From contig CAZVBM010000003.1 in NCBI GenBank assembly GCA_964625885.1, positions 11,087 to 75,086 on the forward strand: a DNA stretch of 64,000 nucleotides. The letters are read 5' to 3'. Below the pieces are notes generated by a model, which saw nothing but the letters and a program-made list of their open reading frames with translations, was not told where the DNA came from and made no database searches. Source of the DNA: CAZRIZ01 sp964625885 (lineage in GTDB: Bacteria; Patescibacteriota; Saccharimonadia; Saccharimonadales; Saccharimonadaceae). The translations under genes were made by a program, and so were the position numbers. Positions 16,308-25,762 of the stretch are shown here, in pieces. The number at the start of each line of letters is the position of its first letter. The first letter of the stretch is position 1.

Positions 16308-16757
16308 ATGGCAAAAGGTTTTAATAAAGTTATCTTAATGGGCAACTTAACACGTGACCCAGAAACCCGTACCACACCAAGTGGACAAAGCGTGACTAAC
16401 TTCAGTATTGCGGTCAATCGCAACTGGAAAGATCAAAGCGGTCAAGTTCAAGAGCAGGTTAGTTTCTTTAACTGCGTGGCCTGGGCGCGCTTAGGCGAGA
16501 CCATTGCTCAATATCTAACCAAGGGTAATCCAATTTTGGTTAGCGGCCGTCTTGATCAGCGCAGCTGGGAAGACAAAGAGTCTGGCCAAAAACGCTCAAC
16601 TGTTGAGGTGGTAGTCGAAGACTTTAACTTCGTCGGTGGTCGTGGTGATGGCGATGTGTCAGCTCCGGCTGTCGCAAAGCCAGCCAAGAAGGCTGCTACT
16701 GAAGATGTCGCACCAGACGACATGGAAGAGATTGATTTGTCGGATATTCCATTTTAA
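16308..16757 (+). CDS. ssb: Single-stranded DNA-binding protein
   Basis: 149 residues. An OB fold covers residues ~1-110 (KVILMGNLTRDPETRTTPSG, FNCVAWARLGE, ILVSGRLDQRSWED), then a short linker and the acidic tail DDMEEIDLSDIPF, the docking site for replication and repair partners. It lies between rpsF and rpsR, as in many bacteria. Confidence 0.97.
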   Translation: MAKGFNKVILMGNLTRDPETRTTPSGQSVTNFSIAVNRNWKDQSGQVQEQVSFFNCVAWARLGETIAQYLTKGNPILVSGRLDQRSWEDKESGQKRSTVEVVVEDFNFVGGRGDGDVSAPAVAKPAKKAATEDVAPDDMEEIDLSDIPF

Positions 16758-16781
16758 TTGATTTAAGGAGATTTAATTTAA

Positions 16782-16979
16782 ATGTCAAAAAAAGATCGAA
16801 AGACTTTGCCGCGCGTATTTGATTACCGCGATGTCAAAGCATTGCAACGCTATATAAATGCTTACGGAGCGATTGAGCCAATTTCTCGCACCGGTTTAAG
16901 CGCTAAAGAGCAACGTGATTTGGCCAAAGCCGTTAAGCGTGCCCGTCACCTAGCATTGTTACCATTTACTCAACAGTAG
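16782..16979 (+). CDS. rpsR: 30S ribosomal protein S18
   Basis: 65 residues. The core FDYRDVKALQRYI, EPISRTGLSAKEQRDLAKAVKRARHLALLPF matches S18. AAGGAG lies about 9 nt before the ATG. S18 binds S6 and its gene is next but one to rpsF. Confidence 0.96.
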   Translation: MSKKDRKTLPRVFDYRDVKALQRYINAYGAIEPISRTGLSAKEQRDLAKAVKRARHLALLPFTQQ

Positions 16980-16986
16980 GTAGCCC

Positions 16987-17547
16987 ATGTTACAACCAAC
17001 AAATTTAAAAAAAGGCGTCCTAATTCAGATTGACGGTAAGCCATTTCAGGTGATTGACTATAACCAAAAAGTTATGGGCCGTGGGGGCAGTATTGTTAAC
17101 GTTCGCATTCGAAACTTACTTGATGGCTCAGTGATTCCAAAGACCTTTAAGGGTCAGGAGAAAATCGAATCGGCTGAGGTTGAGAATCAAACAGTACAGT
17201 ATTTGTACAATGATGGCGATCGCATGTATTTTATGAACCAAACTACCTTTGAGCAGTTTGAGTTAGCGCTTGAATTCGCGCCCGATGCCGTCAGTTATTT
17301 AGTTGACGGTGCGATGGTAGACCTACAATTCTTTGAAGGTCGGGTGATTAATTTAACTTTGCCAAAAAATGTTTATCTCAAAGTTGAATATACCGAAGAT
17401 GCGGTCAAGGGCGATACCACTTCTAGCGTCATGAAAGACGCCACACTTGAAACCGGCCTTGTTATAAAAGTCCCAGCTTTTATCAAGCAGGGCGACGAGG
17501 TGTCAGTTGATACCGACACTGGCGCTTATCGCGAACGCAAGAAGTAG
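16987..17547 (+). CDS. efp: Elongation factor P
   Basis: 186 residues, normal length. EF-P relieves ribosome stalling at polyproline. Three barrel domains are recognisable (KKGVLIQIDGKPFQVIDY, then YNDGDRMYFMN, then LPKNVYLKVEYTEDAVKGD with KVPAFIKQGDEVSVDTDTGAYRER at the end). The tip of the domain I loop reads MGRGGS, so the position that carries the modified lysine in E. coli (PGKGQA) is Arg32. Arg32 is the residue rhamnosylated in EarP-dependent bacteria, but no earP is in this window. The start lies 7 bp after rpsR. Confidence 0.96.
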   Translation: MLQPTNLKKGVLIQIDGKPFQVIDYNQKVMGRGGSIVNVRIRNLLDGSVIPKTFKGQEKIESAEVENQTVQYLYNDGDRMYFMNQTTFEQFELALEFAPDAVSYLVDGAMVDLQFFEGRVINLTLPKNVYLKVEYTEDAVKGDTTSSVMKDATLETGLVIKVPAFIKQGDEVSVDTDTGAYRERKK

Positions 17548-17578
17548 CCTTAAATCAGCGACTCCACGGTTTGTGCTG

Positions 17579-17584
17579 TATAAT
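17579..17584 (+). promoter_or_regulatory. -10 box next to the start of the 17591 gene
   Basis: TATAAT ends 6 nt before ATG 17591, predicting a leaderless mRNA; the -35 region is not clear. Confidence 0.55.
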
Positions 17585-17590
17585 TAACTT

Positions 17591-19306
17591 ATGGAAAAGC
17601 TTAAGCTGGGCTTATTAAAGCTAGTCAACAATCGGCGCGCGTTGATTGTGTCTGGTTTAGTATTGATTTTACTAAGCTCGGTCATATATCAATTGACTTA
17701 TCCTGATAATAAGATGTTGCCCAGAACAACTGTGGCCGGTCAGTCGCTTGCTGGTGGTAGCCAAGCTGATTTTGCCGTTGCGGTTAGTCAGCAGTTGGCG
17801 AGATCTTCCATCAAATTAATTGACGGCGACTTTTCGCACATCATAGATTTCGCGGAAATAACGCCACCACTCATGTCTAACGAATCGGTTCACTCACCAC
17901 AGTATCCGACTTGGCAAAAATTTATTCCTTTCTCGCTTTGGTTGCAGAGTCGTGACGTGACTAAATTTAGTGTTGCCGCTGATAATCAGCAAATTAGAGC
18001 TGTGTTGCAAGATGTTGCGCTGCGAAGGAGGCGTTCGCCAGCAAATGCTGGCGTTGTAATTCGTGATGGGGCAGTTGAAATATCACCAGCACTAAGCGGT
18101 CGCGAGTTGGATGTCACAAAAACCATGTCATGCCTAAGCAAGCAGGAATTAGTTTTGGGGGCAGAGAACAGGGTGCAATTGGTGTTCCAAGAAGTTCAAC
18201 CAAGCTATTCCGACGCTGATGCTGTTGGCCTGAAGCATTTGGCGGAACAATTAATTGATCAACCGGTGAACTTTGTATTGCCAAATAAAGACATTGTTCA
18301 GTCGAACGCATCTGATCGGGCTGCTTGGCTCAGAGTTGACGCTGATTCATTAGGAGATCTGATCTTAGTGGTTGATGAGGAGCAATTTGCAGAATTTATT
18401 AGACAGAGTATTGGACGCTTAATTTATCGCCAACCAACCGCAACGATTATAACTTTGTCTGATGGTCGCGAGGTGTCGCGTCAGGTTGGGGAAGCTGGTC
18501 TGATGGTTGATTTAGATAAACTAACTGACAAGTTGCGTGAGACTTGGTTGAGCCAGTTTACTAAGCATTCAGACATAGCAGTTGAGACTATCGTTTTAGA
18601 TTCGCCCCAAAAGTTTATCAGTAACTATACAAATAGCCAGATTGGCCTGCAGACCTACTACAATACTTTGGCTGATCAGGGGGTAAAGGTAGCATTTAAG
18701 CAATTTGGCGGAGCGGGTTGGCAGGCCGGTGTTGGTCAAACTGATTCGGTGGTAGCGGCCAGTACTTATAAGTTGTTTGTTGCCGTTAGGTTATTTGACG
18801 AAATTAATAGTGGCCGAACTGATTGGCAGGAAGAAGTCATCCCCGGGCAGACAGTCGAGCAATGCTTAAAATCAATGATTGTCTTATCAAATAATGCCTG
18901 CCCAGAAGCTTGGTTAGATAAGTGGGGGCGTAGCAATATTAATAGCTATCTTTATAGTCGTGGAATTAGTCGCGCCACTATCTTTACGGACTTGGTGGCG
19001 GCTCGCACTTCGGCAGCTGATTTGGCCTTGGTATTGGAGAAGCTTTATTACCGTCAATGGCTTGATCCTGAAGACGGCGCCATGCTTAATGCCTATATGG
19101 CCAATCAGGTTTATCGGCGCGGTATACCAGCTGGTAGTGCTGGCGTGGTGGCTGACAAAGTAGGCTTTTTAAACGAGTATTTGCATGATGCTGCCCTGGT
19201 GTATCATCCAAAAGGAAATTACGTCCTAGTTGTCATGACCAAGAACGCTAATTGGTCTCAGATTGCCGATATAGCTCGTCAAACGGAGGCGATTGTATAT
19301 CCATGA
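17591..19306 (+). CDS. Class A beta-lactamase-fold serine hydrolase with PG-binding domain
   Basis: 571 residues. A membrane anchor lies at about residues 17-36. The middle region (about 40-330) resembles two copies of the putative peptidoglycan-binding domain found with VanW-type and L,D-transpeptidase proteins (GRELDV..., then DGREVSRQVGEAGLMVDLDKL). The C-terminal domain has the three serine-penicilloyl-enzyme motifs: STYK near 391-394 (S-x-x-K), SNN near 434-436, and KVG near 523. It is therefore a likely cell-wall D,D-peptidase or related hydrolase acting outside the membrane; real beta-lactamase activity is not implied. The stop overlaps the tlyA start (ATGA). Confidence 0.8.
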   Translation: MEKLKLGLLKLVNNRRALIVSGLVLILLSSVIYQLTYPDNKMLPRTTVAGQSLAGGSQADFAVAVSQQLARSSIKLIDGDFSHIIDFAEITPPLMSNESVHSPQYPTWQKFIPFSLWLQSRDVTKFSVAADNQQIRAVLQDVALRRRRSPANAGVVIRDGAVEISPALSGRELDVTKTMSCLSKQELVLGAENRVQLVFQEVQPSYSDADAVGLKHLAEQLIDQPVNFVLPNKDIVQSNASDRAAWLRVDADSLGDLILVVDEEQFAEFIRQSIGRLIYRQPTATIITLSDGREVSRQVGEAGLMVDLDKLTDKLRETWLSQFTKHSDIAVETIVLDSPQKFISNYTNSQIGLQTYYNTLADQGVKVAFKQFGGAGWQAGVGQTDSVVAASTYKLFVAVRLFDEINSGRTDWQEEVIPGQTVEQCLKSMIVLSNNACPEAWLDKWGRSNINSYLYSRGISRATIFTDLVAARTSAADLALVLEKLYYRQWLDPEDGAMLNAYMANQVYRRGIPAGSAGVVADKVGFLNEYLHDAALVYHPKGNYVLVVMTKNANWSQIADIARQTEAIVYP

Positions 19307-20040
19307 AACAGCGATTAGATCGTGAAATGCTAAGCCGTCAATTGGTTGGTAGTCGTTCGCAGGGAATCAACTACATAAAGTTAGGAAAAGTTTTGGTGAA
19401 TGGTTCTGTTGCTAACAAACCCGGGCAGTTGGTTGAACAAAAAGATCAAATTGAGGTCTTGATTGAAGAGCAGTATGTGTCGCGCGCTGGTTTAAAATTG
19501 GCTAGTATCGCTAAGAGCTTTAAGCTAAACTTTCAAAATAAAGTCGTCTTGGATGTCGGCAGCTCAACGGGTGGCTTCACGGACTACTCTTTGCGAAACG
19601 GCGCTAGGCAAGTGATTGCTGTAGACGTTGGCACTAACCAGCTTCATCCGAGCTTGCGTACCAACGAGCGCGTAGACCTTCATGAAAAAACTGACATTCG
19701 AGATTTTGATTTTGAAAGCGTGTCCCGCCCAGACATTGTGCTGATTGATGTTTCTTTTATTTCGCTAAGAAAGATACTACCAGTAATAAAGAGGGCGTTG
19801 AATAAAAAAATTGTTCAGAACCAAGCCTTGGTGGTGGCTATGGTCAAACCCCAGTTTGAGACTATTGCTCGCAATTTGAACAAGGGCGTAGTGAAGAATA
19901 ACAATATTCGTCGCCAGATACTGCGTGATTTTGAACAGTGGGTAAAGCGAGATTATGAAATTAAGCAAAAACAAGACAGCGCTGTGGCTGGCGAAAAAGG
20001 CAACTTAGAGCGTTTTTATTTGTTGACACCTAAACATTAA
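19303..20040 (+). CDS. tlyA: TlyA-type rRNA 2'-O-methyltransferase
   Basis: 245 residues from ATG 19303, which overlaps the previous stop; a longer frame from 19252 has no support. An N-terminal S4 RNA-binding domain (QRLDREMLSRQL, INYIKLGKVLVNGSVANKPG) precedes a FtsJ-like SAM methyltransferase domain with VVLDVGSSTGGFTDYSL (motif I), AVDVGTNQL and PDIVLIDVSFISL. TlyA proteins methylate 16S and/or 23S rRNA and were once named haemolysins. The 3' end overlaps ychF (opposite strand) by 11 bp. Confidence 0.9.
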   Translation: MKQRLDREMLSRQLVGSRSQGINYIKLGKVLVNGSVANKPGQLVEQKDQIEVLIEEQYVSRAGLKLASIAKSFKLNFQNKVVLDVGSSTGGFTDYSLRNGARQVIAVDVGTNQLHPSLRTNERVDLHEKTDIRDFDFESVSRPDIVLIDVSFISLRKILPVIKRALNKKIVQNQALVVAMVKPQFETIARNLNKGVVKNNNIRRQILRDFEQWVKRDYEIKQKQDSAVAGEKGNLERFYLLTPKH

Positions 20041-21106
20041 ATTTGAAATGAATAATGTCGTTAGGTTGAACGATATAATCTCTACCTTCAGTGCGAACTT
20101 TACCAGCTTCGCGAACTTTCTGTTCACTGCCGTAAGCAATTAAATCGTCGTAGCTCATTACATCAGCAGCAATAAAGCCACGTTCAAAATCGGAGTGAAT
20201 GACGCCGGCTGCCTGTGGGGCCGTGCTACCTATTTTTATTGTCCAGGCTCGAACTTCGTCTTTACCAGCTGTGAGGAAACTCTGAAGCCCAAGGGTGCGA
20301 TAAGCTGAGGTTACGAGTTGCTCCAGTCCAGAGTGCTTAACGCCATAGCTATCTAGCAGTTCATGCGCATCTTCAGTTGATAACGACTTTAATTCGTCCT
20401 CTAATTTAATTGCTACTAAAACCGCCTCATCTGGTGCGATCAAGCTAGTTAATTCTTCAATTTTCTTAGCGTTGTTGATGTCAGTTTCGTTGACGTTAAA
20501 AACGAAGATAACTTTTTTGGCAGTTAATAAGTTTAGCTGCTTTATGTCGTCGCTGAGTAGCTTGCTTTGTCTGACTGGAATACCTTTTTCTAGATTAATT
20601 TTTAGCTTCTCTAATTCTAGCTTGTCGGCATTTTTTTTAGGATCAGCCTTGGCTTCTTTAGTAATTTTAACTAATTTAGCCTCAACACTTTGTAAATCAG
20701 CTAGTAGTAATTCAGTATTAATAATCTCGATATCTCGCTTTGGATCAATCTTTTCGTCGATATGGATGATATCACTGTTCTCAAAAGCCCTAACAACATG
20801 AATAATAGCATCACACTCTCTAATATTAGCTAAGAACTGGTTGCCTAGACCCTCGCCTTTGCTAGCTCCTGCGACTAAGCCAGCGATATCAACTAGCTTA
20901 ATAATGGCGGGAATTGTTTTTTGGGGATTGTAAATCTCACTCAGCTTCTTTAAGCGCTCATCTGGTACGGTTGCTATACCAGTATTTGGCTCAATAGTAG
21001 CAAAAGGGTAGTTGGCCGCCAGGGCATTGTCATCACCTGTTAAAATATTAAAAAGGGTTGATTTGCCGACATTTGGTAAGCCGACGATGCCGATTGATAA
21101 ACTCAT
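20030..21106 (-). CDS. ychF: Ribosome-binding ATPase YchF (Obg family)
   Basis: 358 residues from ATG 21106 (the longer frame would start at a TTG). P-loop GLPNVGKST at the N-terminus, switch YPFATIEPN, VDIAGLVAGASKGEGLGNQFL, then a coiled-coil insertion and a C-terminal TGS domain (AWTIKIGSTAPQAAGVIHSDFERGFIAADV). YchF is a universally conserved ATP-preferring Obg protein. A TAAAAT box lies 12 nt before the ATG. It is divergent from the pilus locus. Confidence 0.96.
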   Translation of the reverse strand: MSLSIGIVGLPNVGKSTLFNILTGDDNALAANYPFATIEPNTGIATVPDERLKKLSEIYNPQKTIPAIIKLVDIAGLVAGASKGEGLGNQFLANIRECDAIIHVVRAFENSDIIHIDEKIDPKRDIEIINTELLLADLQSVEAKLVKITKEAKADPKKNADKLELEKLKINLEKGIPVRQSKLLSDDIKQLNLLTAKKVIFVFNVNETDINNAKKIEELTSLIAPDEAVLVAIKLEDELKSLSTEDAHELLDSYGVKHSGLEQLVTSAYRTLGLQSFLTAGKDEVRAWTIKIGSTAPQAAGVIHSDFERGFIAADVMSYDDLIAYGSEQKVREAGKVRTEGRDYIVQPNDIIHFKFNV

Positions 21107-21149
21107 AATTAACAATCATTTTATCAGATATGGAATAACTTGAAAAATC

Positions 21150-21178
21150 TTGCAATATTAAAATTGCTTATGTATAAT
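21150..21178 (+). promoter_or_regulatory. Promoter of the type IV pilus locus (pilM)
   Basis: TTGCAA (21150-21155), 17-bp spacer, TATAAT (21173-21178), ending 8 nt before ATG 21187. Leaderless start predicted. Confidence 0.8.
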
Positions 21179-21186
21179 TTATCTAT

Positions 21187-22251
21187 ATGAAAATATTCAA
21201 AGGCGTGGGCGATTTCTTCGGACTAGATATTGGTACAAAATCAGTTCGAGTCGTGCAATTAAACCGGCATGGTAGTGGCCAAAACTCAACTTTTAGCCTG
21301 AGGGCTTTTGGCTATGCGCCGCTAGACGAACAGACCGCGCAGGCTAATTCCGAAGTCAGCCGTAAGAAGCTCGGCGACGTAATACTAACCATACTTGGCC
21401 AGAGTGGTATTAAAACTAAAAACGTTGCCCTAGCAGTTCCTTCTAACAAAACATTCACGACCGTTATTGATGTTCCAAGTCAATCGCCAGCCGAACTGGC
21501 AAAAACAATCAAATACCAAGTTGATCAATATATACCGATGTCGTCGGAAGATGCCAAAGTTGATTGGGCTTTTCTTGGCCCATCGCCAAAGGACCCCACG
21601 CGCCAAGAGGTTTTATTAGCGAGCTCAGCTATTGATTATAGTGAGGAGCAGCTGGAGTTTATTGAAGGTTTGGGGTTGAATATAATTGCCATTGAGCCCG
21701 ATCAAATTGCCATGGCCCGCTCTTTGAATATTCACGATCCTCAGGCAGCTAATATTATTATTGATATGGGTGAACAAACGACTGATGTGGCTGTGGTCTA
21801 TAACAACGCTCCTAGGTTGCTGCGCTCTTTGCCAGTTGGCTTATCGACCATGGTGCGCACAGCCTCGCAGAATCTTGATGTCAAAGAGGATCAGGCTCGC
21901 CAGTTTATCTTGAAGTTTGGGTTGGCACCAGATAAGTTGGAGGGGAGAGTATATCAGTCAATTGAAGGCGTTCTAGACAATTTTGCTAGCGAACTTTCCA
22001 AATCGGCCAAGTTCTTTCAGACCAAATATCCCAATATTCCGATTGCTCGGGCAATAGTTTCTGGCTATGCCGGCGTGATACCTATGATGAATAATTATGT
22101 TGCCAACAAGGCTAATCTTACTACTACCATCGGTAATCCTTGGGCAAACATGAACCTAAACCAAGCTCAGCAGCAAACATTAGCACCAATTGCTTATGAA
22201 TTTGCTGTGGCGGTTGGTTTAGCACAAAGGAGCAATGAGAATGTTCGATAA
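21187..22251 (+). CDS. pilM: Type IV pilus assembly protein PilM
   Basis: 354 residues, actin-like ATPase that forms the cytoplasmic ring under the pilus. Motifs: FFGLDIGTKSVRVVQL (phosphate 1), VALAVPSNKTFTTVIDVP, IKYQVDQYIPMSSEDAKVDW, NIIIDMGEQTTDVAVVY (phosphate 2) and ARAIVSGYAGVIPMM. It is first in an operon-like run of nine closely spaced or overlapping genes. PilM recruits the PilN cytoplasmic tail. Confidence 0.93.
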   Translation: MKIFKGVGDFFGLDIGTKSVRVVQLNRHGSGQNSTFSLRAFGYAPLDEQTAQANSEVSRKKLGDVILTILGQSGIKTKNVALAVPSNKTFTTVIDVPSQSPAELAKTIKYQVDQYIPMSSEDAKVDWAFLGPSPKDPTRQEVLLASSAIDYSEEQLEFIEGLGLNIIAIEPDQIAMARSLNIHDPQAANIIIDMGEQTTDVAVVYNNAPRLLRSLPVGLSTMVRTASQNLDVKEDQARQFILKFGLAPDKLEGRVYQSIEGVLDNFASELSKSAKFFQTKYPNIPIARAIVSGYAGVIPMMNNYVANKANLTTTIGNPWANMNLNQAQQQTLAPIAYEFAVAVGLAQRSNENVR

Positions 22252-23047
22252 AATCAAAAGCAAGGGTGGTGGCTTTAATTACGGCAGCGTGGAAGTTAAC
22301 CTGGTGCCAGACGTCAAGTACGAGTTCATCAAAGCCGAGATTATGAGGTCCAGGGCTACGACGATTTCCGTATTAGTAACGATAGCCTCGGTTGCTGTGG
22401 TTGCGCTCGTGTCGCTAGTTACGTTTGGTTTACAGAGCTTCTTGATTAGCTCGGTTGATAAGAAGATAAATGAGCAATTTAATTCATACAAGAGCTATGA
22501 AGGTGTAAACCAAATATTAACCATTCAAAATCAGCTCTCAAAAATTGGTCCTCTACATCAAGATAAGCCGATCAGTTCGCGTTTATTTAGCATGATGGTT
22601 TCAATTATGGACGGGGGTGGTAATACTGCTCGCATTTCACGACTCGATTTCAACGCCGAGACTAATTATATTAGGATTGAGGGTCAGTCTTACGATGGAT
22701 TTATTGCCCTTGAGCGATTGCAGAAATCAATAGTCGCCACTTCTCTATCTTATAAGACAGAAGATGGCGAAGTTATTTTAACTCCACTAACCGATAAGGT
22801 CGCCACCAACGAGCCGTCAACTTATGGACAAGACTCGTCTGGTCATGAGGTTCTAATGTTTAATATTGGTTTCATTGCTGATGAAATAATGTTTGATTTT
22901 GACAAAGATATTACACTAGTTGGGCCGGGCCGTCAGGACGTGACGGACTCAACTACGGTTATTTCTCACAACATTTTTGCGCCCAAGGCAGCAAGCGATC
23001 CTAAGTCGAGCGCTAATAAAGAAGAAGCTATCAAGGAGAGGGAGTAG
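22241..23047 (+). CDS. pilN: PilN-like type IV pilus alignment protein
   Basis: 268 residues. The N-terminus carries the PilM-docking type motif VEVNLVPD, then one transmembrane helix at about residues 40-66 and an extracytoplasmic domain. ATG 22241 is preferred over ATG 22235 because AAGGAG at 22227-22232 is 8 nt from the former and only 2 nt from the latter. It overlaps pilM by 11 bp. The C-terminal part is longer and more polar than proteobacterial PilN. Assignment by topology, motif and position. Confidence 0.78.
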   Translation: MFDKIKSKGGGFNYGSVEVNLVPDVKYEFIKAEIMRSRATTISVLVTIASVAVVALVSLVTFGLQSFLISSVDKKINEQFNSYKSYEGVNQILTIQNQLSKIGPLHQDKPISSRLFSMMVSIMDGGGNTARISRLDFNAETNYIRIEGQSYDGFIALERLQKSIVATSLSYKTEDGEVILTPLTDKVATNEPSTYGQDSSGHEVLMFNIGFIADEIMFDFDKDITLVGPGRQDVTDSTTVISHNIFAPKAASDPKSSANKEEAIKERE

Positions 23048-23052
23048 TCGAT

Positions 23053-23748
23053 ATGGCAAAAAAAGGTGGAGCCATTAAGAAAAAGCAGCAGATTGACAAG
23101 GCTAGTAGGAGAATGTTCTTAGCCGTAGCGATAGCATCATTCTTGACGGGATTTGCCCTGGTGGCCACAGTATTTATTCTTAACAAAATGGTCTTTAATA
23201 CTAGGGTTATTTCAGAAAAGAACGAGACTTACGATATTTTACTTAAAAACAACAGCAATATTATTAAGCTGGCCGATCAGGTTAGGTCTCTTGAAGTAAA
23301 TGATCCACTCTTGTCAATTAGACTCAGCGATGAAGAGCAGGCCTTTCGAGTGGTTCTAGACGCCTTGCCAGCTGTGGGAAACTCTACGGCTCTTGGCGCT
23401 AGCCTACGCTCAAAGATTCTTTCTGTGCCGGGCGTACTCGTAGAGAGCATTATTGTTAACCCAACCATAGAAGAGTCGTCTGACGTGGCAGTGGATCCTG
23501 GCGCGTCTGGGTCGGATACAGTTGCCACGCCCATATACTTTACCTTTAAAGTAGTCGGTAGCGCTAATAACCTAAGCCAAGTCTTGAAGAATGTTGAGCG
23601 ATCCATTAGACCAATTATGGTTGATGAGATTCGGTTTGAGGTTTCCACAGTCGATTATCAGAGCTCGTTAATGGTGGTGGGGCGATCATTTTATGAGCCG
23701 ATGATTGAAGCTAAGCTTGGTAGCAAGAAATTGGAGAGCAATAAATGA
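23053..23748 (+). CDS. pilO: PilO-like membrane protein
   Basis: 231 residues: Lys-rich cytoplasmic N-terminus, one membrane helix at about residues 22-46, a coiled region and a ferredoxin-like outer domain. In type IV pili PilO pairs with PilN and links PilM to the rest of the machine. Sequence identity is too low to see motifs, so the call rests on topology and its place 5 bp after pilN. Confidence 0.68.
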   Translation: MAKKGGAIKKKQQIDKASRRMFLAVAIASFLTGFALVATVFILNKMVFNTRVISEKNETYDILLKNNSNIIKLADQVRSLEVNDPLLSIRLSDEEQAFRVVLDALPAVGNSTALGASLRSKILSVPGVLVESIIVNPTIEESSDVAVDPGASGSDTVATPIYFTFKVVGSANNLSQVLKNVERSIRPIMVDEIRFEVSTVDYQSSLMVVGRSFYEPMIEAKLGSKKLESNK

Positions 23749-23978
23749 AAAAAACTGACGTCGCAATGATAATTTTAATAGCATCAATTAGCTTAGTTGT
23801 AGCTTACTTTGTCATGAGCGGATTGCTGGGTAAATATAACGAGCATAGCGCGACTATCCAAACTGTCGAGGCTGTCGGCGGTCAGGTTGGTGAACCTGAT
23901 TTAAGGATATTTCATAAAGACGCCATCAATCCAACTATTCCGGCCATTATTGGTTCGACCTACAAGGAAGAGGACTAG
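23745..23978 (+). CDS. Small membrane protein in the PilP position
   Basis: 77 residues with one N-terminal hydrophobic helix (about 6-26) and a short polar outer part. It overlaps pilO by 4 bp (ATGA) and lies before pilB. PilP is a lipoprotein that contacts the secretin; this protein has no lipobox and no secretin exists here, so it is at most a functional stand-in. Confidence 0.65.
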   Translation: MKKTDVAMIILIASISLVVAYFVMSGLLGKYNEHSATIQTVEAVGGQVGEPDLRIFHKDAINPTIPAIIGSTYKEED

Positions 23979-23991
23979 GTGATTTGTCGCT

Positions 23992-25752
23992 ATGACAGTT
24001 CTGACTAGTGCTAATCAGACTCAAATTGTTAAGATCCTAGTTGATGAGGGTTTAGTTGATGCTGGGGTGTTGCAGGAAGTAAAGGAAGATGCAAAAACTC
24101 AGAACAAACCACTAATTTCTTATCTGATTGAAAGCGGTACGACTGATACGGAGACTATCACACATATTAATTCAATTGTGCTAGGCCTGCCGTATGTTAA
24201 CCTGACCGATGTTATTATTAAGCCAGAAATATTAGAGTTGATGCCTGGCGATATTGCTGAGAGAACCATGTCGGTTCCATTAGCTGAGGTCGATGGGCGA
24301 TTGGCGGTGGCGATGATTGACGCTTCTAATGTTCAAGCGGTTGATTATTTGTCGAGTTTGGTTAAACGTCCAGTTAAAGTTTTTATGGCCTCAGCCGAAG
24401 GGATCAGGCATGTTCTTGAGCAATACAGCACCGATTTCTCAGCGGTTGATGCGGCGGCGCAGGCGTCTCAGCAGGAGAGTCGTTCCACTGATAGTGCTAA
24501 TATAACGACACTGGTACAGGACTCACCTATTAGTAAGGCTCTGTACACCATATTGGAGTATGCCGTCAAGAATCGCGCTAGCGATGTTCATATCGAACCC
24601 CTAGAAAGTTCTCTAAAAATCCGATGTCGAGTTGACGGTGTCTTGAGAGAAATTATGCAGTTGCCGAAATCAATTGAACCGGCGCTCGTATCTCGTATCA
24701 AAATTTTGTCTAACCTAAAGATTGACGAACATCGTATTCCGCAAGACGGTCAGTTTACTATCGCCGTGGCTGGTAAGGAGGTTGACTTGCGTATCGCAGT
24801 TAGTCCGGTAATTTGGGGTGAACAAGTCGTGATTCGCTTGCTTGATAAAAGTGGTAGCCGATTTAGTCTTGAACAACTAGGTTTCGCTGGACGCTCTCTG
24901 CGAATGATTCAAAAAGGTATGCGTCGTCCTAATGGCATGATCCTAACGTCTGGACCAACCGGTTCTGGTAAGACTACTACGCTGTATGCCTTGGTGCGTG
25001 AGATTATGAATGATACGGTTAATATCGTCACCTTGGAAGATCCGGTTGAATACAAAATGGCCGGGGTTAATCAAATCCAGGTTAATACTGAGGTTGGCTT
25101 GACCTTTGCTACTGGGCTGCGTTCTATCTTGCGTCAAGATCCAGATATTATCATGGTTGGTGAGATTCGCGATTCAGAAACGGCCAATCTAGCGGTTCAG
25201 GCCGCACTTACGGGGCATTTGGTTTTCTCGACCCTGCACACCAATTCAGCAGCTGGCGTTTTGCCTCGCTTGTTGGATATGGGCGTGGAGCCCTATATGA
25301 TCGCTTCAACTGTCAATACAGTGATTGGACAACGATTGGTTCGGCGCATTGCCAAAGATAGCCAACTAGTGCAAACTACTGAGCTAGAGACTGAAATGAT
25401 CCGGAGTGTTGTCGGTCACTTGTTGCCAAAAACCAAAGAAGAGATCGTTCCGGTTTCGGAAGACTTGGGGTATGCTAATCTGCCTCTGGCTAATCAACCT
25501 CAGTATGCGATTCGTAAGGGGATCGACTCTAAGAAGAACCCAGGAGGGTACTCGGGCCGCGCTGGTATATACGAAGTGATGGATATTGACGAATCAATCC
25601 AGAACCTGATTATCCAGAAGGCCACTAGCTCACAGATTCAAAAAGCGGGAATTGAGCAGGGTATGGTGACACTAAGACAAGACGGTTACTTAAAAGTTTT
25701 GAGCGGCATAACAACAATTGAAGAAGTTAATCGAGTGGCGGCAGACGCCTAG
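23992..25752 (+). CDS. pilB: Type IV pilus extension ATPase PilB/GspE
   Basis: 586 residues. An N-terminal MshEN/GspE-N domain (about 1-150, with LPYVNLTDVIIKPEILELMP) precedes the secretion ATPase core: SDVHIEP, Walker A GPTGSGKTT (about 321-329), the Asp box and Walker B DPDIIMVGEIRDSETA, and the His box TGHLVFSTLHT. The tetra-cysteine zinc motif of many PilB proteins after RLVRRIA is missing. It powers pilus polymerisation. Confidence 0.95.
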   Translation: MTVLTSANQTQIVKILVDEGLVDAGVLQEVKEDAKTQNKPLISYLIESGTTDTETITHINSIVLGLPYVNLTDVIIKPEILELMPGDIAERTMSVPLAEVDGRLAVAMIDASNVQAVDYLSSLVKRPVKVFMASAEGIRHVLEQYSTDFSAVDAAAQASQQESRSTDSANITTLVQDSPISKALYTILEYAVKNRASDVHIEPLESSLKIRCRVDGVLREIMQLPKSIEPALVSRIKILSNLKIDEHRIPQDGQFTIAVAGKEVDLRIAVSPVIWGEQVVIRLLDKSGSRFSLEQLGFAGRSLRMIQKGMRRPNGMILTSGPTGSGKTTTLYALVREIMNDTVNIVTLEDPVEYKMAGVNQIQVNTEVGLTFATGLRSILRQDPDIIMVGEIRDSETANLAVQAALTGHLVFSTLHTNSAAGVLPRLLDMGVEPYMIASTVNTVIGQRLVRRIAKDSQLVQTTELETEMIRSVVGHLLPKTKEEIVPVSEDLGYANLPLANQPQYAIRKGIDSKKNPGGYSGRAGIYEVMDIDESIQNLIIQKATSSQIQKAGIEQGMVTLRQDGYLKVLSGITTIEEVNRVAADA

Positions 25753-25762
25753 AAAGGTAAAG

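Noticed and set aside
17591..19306. Antibiotic-resistance beta-lactamase
   Set aside because: Membrane anchor, PG-binding-like domains, an SNN/KVG variant of the motifs and lack of resistance context favour a cell-wall enzyme.
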